Shown: positions 16,932-24,903 of the stretch, in pieces
Numbering within the stretch: the first letter of the stretch is position 1
Layout of the letters: the number at the start of each line of letters is the position of its first letter
NCBI RefSeq assembly: GCF_900100945.1
Contig: NZ_FNCG01000032.1
Location: 1-37,661, forward strand
Direction: 5' to 3'
Origin: Mucilaginibacter gossypii
Lineage (GTDB): Bacteria; Bacteroidota; Bacteroidia; Sphingobacteriales; Sphingobacteriaceae
Length of the DNA stretch: 37,661 nucleotides
Program-made: the position numbers and the translations under genes
Notes under the pieces: model-generated
The model's database searches: none
What the model saw: the letters and a program-made list of their open reading frames with translations, nothing else
What the model was told of the DNA's origin: nothing

Positions 16932-17549
16932 ATGGGAACTGCCGACCGCAAAGCAAAAGAAAAAGAACAGCTGAAGTCGCTGATACTGGACAGCGCCCGG
17001 AAGCTTTTTGTGGAAAAGGGTGTGGAGCAGACCACCATTCGCAGTATCGCAAAAAGCATTGATTACAGCGTGGGTACGGTATACGTTTATTTCAGGGATA
17101 AGAACGCAATATTAAACGAATTGCATACCCAGGGTTTCGCGCAGTTAGGCGGCCTGTTCAAAGTATTGGCCCATGTGGAAAATCCTATGGAACGGTTGAT
17201 CGCTATGGGGCGGCTTTATATTAAGTTCGCGATGGAGAATCCGGACATGTATGAGCTGATGTTCACGCTTAAAGCCCCGATGGAAGTTTTGGATCAGGCC
17301 AAAAACGAAGAATGGAACGAGGGAATATCGGCATTCACCGTTTTGAAAACGACTGTTGAGCAGTGCATCGCGGCTAACCACTTTAAGGGGCATGAGCCGG
17401 AGCCGTTGACCTTTATGATCTGGAGCCTGGTGCATGGCATGTGCAGTCTGCATATCAGCGACCGCACGAACGGGGTTCATCTGAATCATGCAAATCACAT
17501 CGTTGACGCTGGTTACGAAGAATTTTTAAAAATATTAAAGAAACTCTAA
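16932..17549 (+). CDS. TetR/AcrR-family transcriptional regulator
   Basis: This is a 205-residue protein from the ATG at 16932; an earlier TTG at 16926 adds only two codons. The N-terminal HTH is complete: LILDSARKLFVEKGVEQTTI, then IAKSIDYSVGTVYVYFRDKN, the recognition helix and the YxYFxxK-like turn. The C-terminal ligand domain (MGRLYIKFAMENPDMYELMF, then TFMIWSLVHGMCSLHISDR) resembles the WHG/TetR_C_33-like type, in which a conserved Trp-x-x-x-His-Gly stretch is found. It precedes the SDR and membrane protein genes on the same strand. An identical spaced palindrome upstream of tetR and of the SDR gene suggests it controls itself and that unit. The ligand is unknown. Confidence 0.92.
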   Translation: MGTADRKAKEKEQLKSLILDSARKLFVEKGVEQTTIRSIAKSIDYSVGTVYVYFRDKNAILNELHTQGFAQLGGLFKVLAHVENPMERLIAMGRLYIKFAMENPDMYELMFTLKAPMEVLDQAKNEEWNEGISAFTVLKTTVEQCIAANHFKGHEPEPLTFMIWSLVHGMCSLHISDRTNGVHLNHANHIVDAGYEEFLKILKKL

Positions 17550-17568
17550 GTTTTTTTTGAATCAATAA

Positions 17569-17581
17569 TGAACATAGTTCA
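17569..17581. promoter_or_regulatory. Second TGAAC-N3-GTTCA operator, upstream of the SDR gene
   Basis: TGAAC-ATA-GTTCA lies 30 bp before the SDR start codon and 20 bp after the tetR stop. It has the same half-sites and spacing as the palindrome in the tetR promoter. A weak -7-like TAAATTG follows at 17601-17607. The pair is best explained as two binding sites for the TetR protein encoded between them. Confidence 0.68.
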
Positions 17582-17611
17582 AATATTAAACAATGATTAA
17601 TAAATTGTAGC

Positions 17612-18406
17612 ATGAAAGATCTTGTATTGGTGACCGGTGCATCTACCGGTATCGGCTATGAAATGGCCAAATTATTAGCAGCCCAAAAGCTTGACCTGGT
17701 GCTTGTAGCCCGGAGCGCCCAAAAACTGGCTGAATTGAAAAAGGAATTAGAAAACGAGCATGGCGTTCAGGTATGGGTATTTGATCAGGATCTATCCAAA
17801 GAGGCCAACTCGGTGCTATTATATGAGACCGTCAAAGCCGCCGGCCTGCAGGTGACCATGCTGGTCAATAACGCCGGGATGGGCGTTTATGGAGATTTTA
17901 TGGAAACGCCGCTTCTGGAAGAGCTGCAAATGATCAATCTGAATATCTCCGCACTCGTCATTTTGACTAAATTGTTTGGCAACGACATGAAAGAAAATGC
18001 CTATGGCCGCATCCTGAATGTCGCTTCACTTTTATCTTTTTTGCCTTTCCCCTATTATTCGGTTTACTCTGCAACCAAGGCGTTCGTACTGGCTTTTTCT
18101 GAAACCATCGCGGCCGAACTGGAAGATAGCGGTGTGGTAGTTAACACTTTATGCCCCGGCCCTGTGGACACCCCATTTACTACCAGGGAAATGCTGGGTA
18201 CAAATGCCTATAAAACCAACAAGCCGGTAAGCCCCATGATAGTCGCTAAAGTGGGTGCCGATCTTCTGCTTAAAGGAAAGGGTAAAAAGATAGTGGGCTT
18301 CAACAACTGGTTTATCTCCAACCTGCCACGCGTTACACCTGATTTCCTGATGATGAAGATCAAAAAGAAATTGGCCTCGCCGGTCATTAAAAAAATGTAC
18401 AATTAA
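17612..18406 (+). CDS. Short-chain dehydrogenase/reductase
   Basis: This is a 264-residue classical SDR. The cofactor motif is LVTGASTGIGYEMAKLLA (TGxxxGxG), followed by VLVARS with Arg favouring NADP. MLVNNAGMGVYGD is the NNAG motif, ILNVASLLSFLPFPYYSVYS supplies the catalytic Ser, and the YSATKAF segment supplies Tyr and Lys of YxxxK. NTLCPGPVDTPF is the usual post-catalytic Pro-Gly segment. It resembles the DltE/YqjQ-like membrane-associated SDR branch, where the C-terminus is basic and hydrophobic (LPRVTPDFLMMKIKKKL). It is cotranscribed with the membrane protein 13 bp downstream and is probably under the adjacent TetR. The substrate is unknown. Confidence 0.93.
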   Translation: MKDLVLVTGASTGIGYEMAKLLAAQKLDLVLVARSAQKLAELKKELENEHGVQVWVFDQDLSKEANSVLLYETVKAAGLQVTMLVNNAGMGVYGDFMETPLLEELQMINLNISALVILTKLFGNDMKENAYGRILNVASLLSFLPFPYYSVYSATKAFVLAFSETIAAELEDSGVVVNTLCPGPVDTPFTTREMLGTNAYKTNKPVSPMIVAKVGADLLLKGKGKKIVGFNNWFISNLPRVTPDFLMMKIKKKLASPVIKKMYN

Positions 18407-18419
18407 AAACATATCGATC

Positions 18420-19184
18420 ATGAGCGATTTTATCACGGTCCTGAAATTCAGGAATGAACCATTATACTATTTTGGACTGGTCTGCCTGATCAGTTCGGTC
18501 ATTTTTTTCCTTTTATCACGAATAAGTTCCGTGCAGGTTGCCGGGACGAACGCCTGGTATAAACCTTTGAAATTTGCATTGTCCATTGGGTCATTTTGCT
18601 GGGCAATGGGCTGGTACACCTGGTATCTTAAACTTCCGGGACAGGTAAGTGTTTACAGTTGGGTCACTATTTTGTTACTGGCTTTTGAACTCATTTACAT
18701 CGCCCTCCAGGCCGGGCGCGGCGAATTATCGCATTATAACCGGAGCTCACCGCTTTATGCAGCACTATACAGCGGCATGGCATTGGCAGCGACCTTCGTT
18801 ACCTTGCACACCGGCTACATCGGCCTCTTGTTTTGTACGACAGACATCCCTGAGTTGCCCGGTCACTACCTGTGGGCTATCCGTATAGGCATATTTTTGT
18901 TTGTTGTATTCGCAATGGAAGGAGCAGTGATGGGTGGGCGCATGTCGCATACTATTGGCGGACCCGATGGCGGCCGCGGCCTGCCATTTTTGAACTGGAG
19001 CCGAAAATTCGGGGATCCGCGCATTGCGCACTTTATAGGGATGCACGCCCTTCAAATTTTACCTTTAATAGCTTTTTATGTTTTAAAGAACGTACGGTGG
19101 ACACAATTTTTCGGTGTCTTGTATGGCTGTCTGGCCCTGGCAGTACTGGTACAGGCATTAAACGGGAAGCCGTTATTTAAGTAA
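18420..19184 (+). CDS. Conserved multi-pass membrane protein of unknown function
   Basis: The 254-residue protein has about seven hydrophobic segments, near 15-33, 45-67, 77-95, 112-131, 145-170, 200-220 and 225-245. Conserved-looking polar motifs at membrane edges are GTNAWYKPLKFALS, FVTLHTGYIG, MEGAVMGGRMSHTIGGPDGG and RIAHFIGMHALQILPL. Several His residues near membrane faces (in LHTGY, MSHTIGG, AHFIGMHALQ) could bind heme or metal. I have seen similar uncharacterised proteins next to SDR and TetR genes in Bacteroidota but cannot name the family. It starts 13 bp after the SDR stop and is surely in the same operon. No enzymatic motif is recognised. Confidence 0.88.
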   Translation: MSDFITVLKFRNEPLYYFGLVCLISSVIFFLLSRISSVQVAGTNAWYKPLKFALSIGSFCWAMGWYTWYLKLPGQVSVYSWVTILLLAFELIYIALQAGRGELSHYNRSSPLYAALYSGMALAATFVTLHTGYIGLLFCTTDIPELPGHYLWAIRIGIFLFVVFAMEGAVMGGRMSHTIGGPDGGRGLPFLNWSRKFGDPRIAHFIGMHALQILPLIAFYVLKNVRWTQFFGVLYGCLALAVLVQALNGKPLFK

Positions 19185-19638
19185 AAGCTGTTTTCATTAG
19201 CATTGTATCAAGCGTTCATCCACGATCCGGCTCAGTGAAGACATATGCTTTGCGTTTGGGGCCTTGCTGCCGGAAAAGATTTTTTACGCCTCTGGTTCAA
19301 CATCCGTTGAAAAAAAGCGAAGTGAACACGAATTGCGCCTGTTATTGAACCTTTCTTGAAATAACAACGAAGCCTGAAGTATAATTTTCTTTGCGATAAA
19401 CGAATTTATAAAAACGTGTTTTGACAAGTCGCTAACGGCAAACTCTCAATTAAAAGGCCAATTTAATTATGAAAATTTTAGCTTCGAATGTATTTACAAT
19501 GCAAAGGAAGCTAAAATGATTTTTTACCAGTATAAAGCCTTTTTATATGTGTCGAACTCTTAAATTATATCTCTATATACGCAGTTCTTAAGCTGGCATT
19601 ATTAATGGCTCCCGACTGTTCAGCAAGCAATTAGTATA
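19185..19638. other. Intergenic stretch between the SDR operon and GH5 gene
   Basis: About 450 bp between two convergent units. A plus-strand frame of 52 codons at 19201-19359 (CAT after a TAG to TGA) reads TIRLSEDICFAFGALLPEK and ASGSTSVEKKRSEHELRLLL and looks more protein-like than chance. It lacks a start codon and I cannot name a family, so it may be a remnant. No clear terminator stem was seen in the rest. Confidence 0.3.
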
Positions 19639-20835
19639 TCAGGGCTGCAGCATATAAGGCACAATATTATTAACAAAAACAGGTGTACCACCTCCAGTAG
19701 AGATCAACCCAAACCACCCCCTGTCATCCCACGCGGTGCATGACATTTTTTGAGCGATACAAGTAGTTTTGATTAATTTATAATAATCACGCACAACATC
19801 GGTATTACGCTCTGTACCGTTGGTTCTACCTACACCAAACTCGCCATAATTCACCGGCACATCTATGGTTGCAGCATGTGCCGCAACTTTCTGAATTGCC
19901 GATGTAAACGCCGCACTACCGGGGAAAGCAGTATTGCTGCCGGTTTGTCCGCAAAAAGCCCATGGGTCGTAAGTATGCACCTGAATAGCCAGGAAACTAT
20001 CTAAACCGCCTCCCGGTAAATTTGCTTTGGTTGCAAACACCTCGTCTATCATGCCCTGGTTACCTTGCCCATTCGGTTCTACCATTATTACACGCGTTGT
20101 ATTATTACCGCCGGTTGCCCTTATAGCGTCATAAGCAACTTTATCAATCTGGCGTGTTAATGCTATTGCAGTTGCGTCAGTTGGCAATGGATACCCTGTA
20201 CCACTCCACTGTCCCATTTTTCCTTCCGGCTCATTCAATACATCAAACAACAATTGCTTTGGTTCGTCTTTAAAGAAAGTAGCAATGCCTGTCCAAAGTG
20301 TTTTAAACTTATTATCAAAAGCAGCACTTCCATCATAATTATTTTTTAGCCAATGCTCATGATGTGCGTTTATCTCTACATACATTTTTTTAGACAAGGC
20401 ATACTCAACAATAGCTTTCAATTCAAATAACCTGGGATGCGCTATATTTATATTCCCATTTGCATCAGCAATATTGGAAGGAAATCCTTCCACCCAGGTT
20501 ACCGGGATTCTGATATGGCGCATACCTGCATTATAATATAAATCAATTATAGGCTTTACACTGGCAAACGTTGGCGAATTACTTGTATTAGTTTCAAAAG
20601 TATTTCCTAAATTAAATCCAGCTCCCATATCTACTATTATTTCCTTAGCAGTGGAAGCGCTGGTATTGATAGAAGGAATAGCAACCGGCATCGTTGGAGG
20701 CAGTGTTGTAGTTGTTTTGGGGGCCGAACTGCTGTCTTTTTTAGCGCAACTCAGGTTAAGAATAACTACCAGCAGAAATCCCAAATATTTTATCCCGCAA
20801 TTGCCTTTTAATGATAATAAATACATTTTTTTCAT
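19639..20835 (-). CDS. GH5-family endoglucanase-like lipoprotein
   Basis: The 398-residue protein has a lipoprotein signal peptide ending in the lipobox LNLSC (Cys30), then a Ser/Thr/Pro-rich linker (about 34-60) and a glycoside hydrolase family 5 catalytic domain. GAGFNLGNTFET, AGMRHIRIPVTW and EINAHHEHW precede the acid/base Glu202 in LFDVLNEPEG. AIQVHTYDPW follows, and the nucleophile is Glu332 in VPVNYGEFGVG. The C-terminal SCTAWDDRGWFGLI closes the barrel. All eight barrel landmarks are in order and length is normal. It probably cleaves beta-1,4-glucan or a related glycan at the cell surface. A GH3 pseudogene lies just upstream on the same strand, so the pair may once have degraded a glucan together. 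Confidence 0.93.
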   Translation of the reverse strand: MKKMYLLSLKGNCGIKYLGFLLVVILNLSCAKKDSSSAPKTTTTLPPTMPVAIPSINTSASTAKEIIVDMGAGFNLGNTFETNTSNSPTFASVKPIIDLYYNAGMRHIRIPVTWVEGFPSNIADANGNINIAHPRLFELKAIVEYALSKKMYVEINAHHEHWLKNNYDGSAAFDNKFKTLWTGIATFFKDEPKQLLFDVLNEPEGKMGQWSGTGYPLPTDATAIALTRQIDKVAYDAIRATGGNNTTRVIMVEPNGQGNQGMIDEVFATKANLPGGGLDSFLAIQVHTYDPWAFCGQTGSNTAFPGSAAFTSAIQKVAAHAATIDVPVNYGEFGVGRTNGTERNTDVVRDYYKLIKTTCIAQKMSCTAWDDRGWFGLISTGGGTPVFVNNIVPYMLQP

Positions 20836-20972
20836 AATATAATTTTTATTTGTAATCGTTTAAATTTATTTATCTTATGTACCGCATGCATTCATGCTTA
20901 GGTTTTATCTATTTGACCAACAAAAAAATCAAATTCACTAACTCATATTTCCGTTGGTAAAAGCGCTTAGCA

Positions 20973-21600
20973 TTAGGAGACATTTACCATTGCTAACTGT
21001 AAGTCTTGTTGAATTATCAATATGGTTCCAGTGATGCCACTGCCTCTAGGCAACGGCTTCCCTATCAATTCGTGTAGATGGAATGGCTTACCCGTGTTTT
21101 TCAGGTCTAAACTGATTTTAATGTCTCCGCTTAGTTTAGATTTCATTGACGACAGCCTGATATTGTTATACTGAAACGTGGTGTAACTTAAATCATAACC
21201 CAAAGCAAATTCGGGACTGATCTTTTGCTGGTCGTACCTTAGGGCCTGCAATACGAAACCGTTTTCTTGCAGCCTGCTCCAAAGAAATCGCCTGTCCGCT
21301 GCTTAAGATTAACGGGCGACTCCAATCTGCGGCCACAGCAATGGTAACCGGGAAACAAGAGCAGCCCTTTGTTTTATTTCCAATACCACGCGAAATGCCG
21401 CTTCCGGTAAACCGGAGGATACCTAAACATGCGCAGCTATCAGTATAATAATACCAATGCTCTACTTTCTCCTTTATGGTCATTGGAGAAATGGGGTTGT
21501 TTATCCGGCGATCGAGTTCAGAAAACGTATTTTTTGTTTGAGAAAATAATAAGAAATGAAAAAGCCAAAAGGCAAAAAAAGCAAGTAATATTTTTTTCAT
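20973..21600 (-). pseudogene. GH3 beta-glucosidase-like pseudogene with large internal deletion
   Basis: From the ATG at 21600 a signal peptide (MKKILLAFFAFWLFHFLLFS) leads into a GH3-like N-terminus: LDRRINNPISPMTIKEKVEH, then LGILRFTGSGISRGIGNKTK and FPVTIAVAADWSRPL. Normally more than 500 residues follow; here the frame is lost near 21270-21290 and a second frame continues with SPEFALGYDLSYTTFQYNNI and KLSGDIKISLDLKNTGK. That is the beginning of the fibronectin-III-like C-terminal domain of GH3 enzymes. The catalytic Asp region (SDW) is missing. After LKNTGK (about 21090) the sequence no longer looks like GH3, so a second junction is possible. Function is lost. Confidence 0.78.
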
Positions 21601-21627
21601 GATTAAGCTTTCCATCAAAAAATTCAA

Positions 21628-22433
21628 ATACAGAAAAATTCTTGATAGCTATAATTGGTTTAGACAAACATCAGGCTTATAAAAAAATAAAGAGGGCGGT
21701 TAATATCCTTTTATAGGAGTAAAATCGTACAGATAATATTAACGGCTGCTACGATTTTCGCAATTTTAGCAGTATTATAATTAAATGCCCGTACGCTAGA
21801 ATAAAGATTATCAATGAGGATCACAGTACTTATCGCCAGTTATAGTTTCAAACCCCACTTTCTATAAGGCCAGTGTAGACTTAGCATATTCAAATTCTGG
21901 ACGATGATTTTTTGTCAAAAAACACGTATCTCTTTCTGAAAAATTACTTGAAACGTTGGGCGTTGAAAAGAAGCATGCATAGACATTGCCGGACTATCAA
22001 TTATCCTGGTTAATGAAAATTTCGTCATCTTTACCATCTCTTGGGTTATAAAGCCAACAAGTAACGCATTCCTTTCCATGTCTCGCAAATCCTCGGCTTT
22101 GTGGATAAGATCAGATCGCTGGCACAGTAAGTGGAATACCTGCTAAAGCAGTTTTTTTAAATACTTTCTGACCAATTGATTTGCCTACCATGATTTTTGC
22201 AAAATTATTCCACTCCCATCTATTACTTTATCTTCCCTACCTATTTTAAATTTGAAGAATTAGAGATATTCTTGTTCCTGAAAATTTGTGATACCGTATT
22301 TTTGAATTTATGGCGCAAAGAAGAATCTCTCTAAACTATTTAGTTGGCAACTTAGACATGCTGGAATTGTTTATTAGTAGCCATAGACTGCCAATTGACA
22401 GAGCACTTGGTCATGTGTATAAAATTATCTTAT
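21628..22433. other. Long AT-rich intergenic region with one weak minus-strand frame
   Basis: About 800 bp between the GH3 pseudogene and the AraC gene. A minus frame from ATG 22079 to TGA at 21915 (54 residues; open further upstream to about 22145) reads MERNALLVGFITQEMVKMTK and onward, with upstream LIHKAEDLRD in the same frame. It looks protein-like but I do not recognise it; it may be a relic. Nothing else was seen on either strand. Confidence 0.3.
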
Positions 22434-23348
22434 TCAATTAAATTGATTTCTATATTCTCCAGGTGAAATGTTCATCTTGTTTTTAAATAGTTTACTAAAA
22501 GACTGTGAATATTCAAATCCTAAGCTATAAGCGATCTCACTAACCGATAAATCAGTTGTAGCCAGAATTTCCTTTGCTTTTTCTACAATCTTATTATGGA
22601 TGTGCTGTTGAGAATTTTGTCCTGTTACGCTTCTTAACATATCGCTTAAATACGGAGGCGAAACATTTAATGAAGATGCTATATTCTGAACGGTCGGTAA
22701 TTTCGGAACAGCATTAATATAAAAATGATCTTCCAAGATCTTTTCAAACCTGATTAATAAATCGTTTGATGCCATCTTTCGTGAAATGAACTGTCTGTTA
22801 TAAAATCTGTTACAATAGTTTAACAAAAGCTCTAAATTGGATACGATCACATCCTGACTAAAATTATCCAATCTCGAATTAATTTCATTTTGAATGTTTT
22901 GAACAATATTCTCGATGGTCTTTTCTTCAAGGCTCGAAAGATGCAAGGCCTCATTCACCGCATAAGAAAAAAAACCATAATGTTTGATAGTTTTTCCTAA
23001 AGGGTATTTCCTTATCAAATCCGGATTAAATAATAGTGACCATCCTTCTGTGTTCCTTTCTTCAATGTCATCTATATAGATTATTTGTTTAGGGGCAACA
23101 AATGACATGATACCTTCGTCAAAATCATAATGATTTTTGCCATACTTTAATTTTCCTTTGAAGCTTTTCTTAATAGTAATATTATAAAAATTCATCAATA
23201 ATTTTTGCTGAACGGGCAAGTAAGTTTCTTTGGTCTGTGAATGATTAATGATGGTAATCAGCGGATTTAAAGGACCCGGTAAACCCATCAATGAATGTAT
23301 TTCTTTGATGGTATCTATATTAAGGATTTTGCGATCTATATGATTCAT
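22434..23348 (-). CDS. AraC-family transcriptional regulator
   Basis: The product is about 304 residues from the ATG at 23348 (MNHIDRKILNIDT); an ATG at 23378 adds ten residues (MYGPPRSFFV) that look non-native. The N-terminal 190 residues form the cupin-like sensory domain of Bacteroidota AraC proteins. The C-terminal double HTH is intact: LPTVQNIASSLNVSPPYLSD for the first, then LSVSEIAYSLGFEYSQSFSK and LFKNKMNISPGEYRNQFN for the second. It starts 30-60 bp downstream of the aldo/keto reductase stop on the same strand, so it may be cotranscribed with that gene or control it. This AraC plus aldo/keto reductase pairing is common in Bacteroidota. Confidence 0.92.
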   Translation of the reverse strand: MNHIDRKILNIDTIKEIHSLMGLPGPLNPLITIINHSQTKETYLPVQQKLLMNFYNITIKKSFKGKLKYGKNHYDFDEGIMSFVAPKQIIYIDDIEERNTEGWSLLFNPDLIRKYPLGKTIKHYGFFSYAVNEALHLSSLEEKTIENIVQNIQNEINSRLDNFSQDVIVSNLELLLNYCNRFYNRQFISRKMASNDLLIRFEKILEDHFYINAVPKLPTVQNIASSLNVSPPYLSDMLRSVTGQNSQQHIHNKIVEKAKEILATTDLSVSEIAYSLGFEYSQSFSKLFKNKMNISPGEYRNQFN

Positions 23349-23407
23349 AACAAAAAATGAACGGGGTGGACCATACATTTGTTCTGCCCACCCTACTTTA
23401 TGATAAT

Positions 23408-24445
23408 TTAAGCATTCAAAAAATCAACCCCCTCAGTCCTGTCCATGGTCATCACTTCAATAACATTCCCAGGATATTCAGCCGGTAGTTTACTGATTTC
23501 GTCCAGCAAGCTTAACTCACTAGGTGTAAATGTAACATCAATACACCTTAAGTTGTCCTGCAACTGATGCGATTGGGTCGCACCAATAATTACACTGCTG
23601 ACTACCGGGCGATGTAATAACCATGCAAGTGCCAACTGAGAAACGGCCACCTGTTTTTGTTCTGCCATTGGGATAAGCGCATCCAATACGTTATAAGCCC
23701 GCTCCTCGTGAAAAGGAGGGAACGGAAAACTTTTCAATCTACCTTCTTCCTTTTGTCCTCCTCGCGCGTATTTACCGGTAAGCAAGCCCCCGCTCAGCGG
23801 GCTCCATACCAACATACCCACTTGTTGATCTTTTAGTAACGGAACAATTTCACGTTCAATATCTCTTACATCCAATGAGTAATTAGCTTGAAGCGAAGCG
23901 AATCTGTCTAAATGGTTGTATTGAGAATACGCGAGCCCTTTCATTAATTCCCAGGCAGAAATATTACTTGCACCAAAGTACCTAATCTTTCCGCTTCTTA
24001 CCAGATCATCCAGGGTTCTTATAGTATCTTCTATTGGTGTCAAAGGGTCAGCAGTATGAATCTGATATAGATCAATATAATCTGTCCCTAATCTTTTTAA
24101 GCTCCCCTCAACTTGCTGAATGATATGCTTTTTTGAAAGGCCCCTGTCATTTTCACTTTTGCCCATTGAACCTCTGACCTTTGTCGCCAAAACCAGATCG
24201 TCCCTATTGATAGAAAGATTTTTTATTGCTTGCCCTATCATCATTTCTGATAGGCCCTCTGAATAAATATTCGCAGTATCGATAAAGTTAACTCCAGCCT
24301 GCGTAGCTATGCGGATCTGCTCATCCACTTTGTCTTGGGCAAGTTTACCCATATAACCAAAAAAACCTTTACCGCCATAATTCATTGTACCTAAGCAAAG
24401 TACCGATACTTTTAAACCCGTGTTACCTAAAATTTTGTATTTCAT
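23408..24445 (-). CDS. Aldo/keto reductase
   Basis: The 345-residue TIM-barrel NADPH oxidoreductase begins MKYKILGNTGLKVSVLCLGT. The catalytic Asp is in NFIDTANIYSEGLSE with Tyr of NIYSEG as acid. The Lys lies in LVLATKVRGS, and the fourth residue His in DYIDLYQIHTADP. The cofactor end shows SSVIIGATQSHQLQDNL. All four catalytic-tetrad residues are present. The sequence resembles the general stress/YhdN-type branch that reduces aldehydes and ketones. It lies upstream of the AraC gene on the same strand. A decayed aldo/keto reductase lies at 35415-35628, but it is a different relative. Confidence 0.94.
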   Translation of the reverse strand: MKYKILGNTGLKVSVLCLGTMNYGGKGFFGYMGKLAQDKVDEQIRIATQAGVNFIDTANIYSEGLSEMMIGQAIKNLSINRDDLVLATKVRGSMGKSENDRGLSKKHIIQQVEGSLKRLGTDYIDLYQIHTADPLTPIEDTIRTLDDLVRSGKIRYFGASNISAWELMKGLAYSQYNHLDRFASLQANYSLDVRDIEREIVPLLKDQQVGMLVWSPLSGGLLTGKYARGGQKEEGRLKSFPFPPFHEERAYNVLDALIPMAEQKQVAVSQLALAWLLHRPVVSSVIIGATQSHQLQDNLRCIDVTFTPSELSLLDEISKLPAEYPGNVIEVMTMDRTEGVDFLNA

Positions 24446-24690
24446 AATCGTTTAATGATTGAAACACAAAGGTCATCGGTCCTTAATATTTACTCGTATC
24501 CAAATCGTAGTACTTTGTGTCCGAAATGGAGCAAACGTCAATACCATAATCTTTAATATTGAAGGTCATTGGCATAATACATTACAATCTGACCATGCTA
24601 TCTTCTTCACTTACATTGCTAAATTAGAAATTCATTAACACAATTCGTTGCTCTAAAAGTTCAACATCATATAATAGACACACTAATGAA

Positions 24691-24786
24691 AAAATAATGG
24701 TAATAACAAACTTCCATCACTATCTCTTTGTTAAGAAGATATACAGGAGCATTGCTGAATTACAAGTTGACCTGGACAGGTGGATC
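24691..24786 (+). mobile_element. IS481-type transposase C-terminal fragment
   Basis: Within a plus frame that is open to TAA at 24841, residues NFHHYLFVKKIYRSIAELQ and VDLDRWI match the end of the IS481 integrase domain. There the family has FYxxxFRKKxYxSIEELQxDLDxWIxYYN. The usual YNNERTHQGK that should follow is missing: homology stops at about 24786. It is a short relic like the N-terminal fragment at 1310-1408, but of the other end of the gene. The remaining 24446-24690 shows no recognised sequence. Confidence 0.55.
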
Positions 24787-24903
24787 CAAAAATCGGTATC
24801 CCTATTTCCAATAAATAGACCCCTTTTCAACCGGATAAATTAAATATAACATTACGAATCCACACCTTATTTGTTTTATCAATCATCATACTGCTAACAT
24901 TAT

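Noticed and set aside
19201..19359. 52-codon plus frame in the gap before the GH5 gene
   Set aside because: It looks protein-like but lacks a start codon and a recognisable family; noted only in the intergenic entry.
21915..22079. 54-codon minus frame in the 21.6-22.4 kb gap
   Set aside because: Plausible composition but no family recognised; too weak for a gene call.
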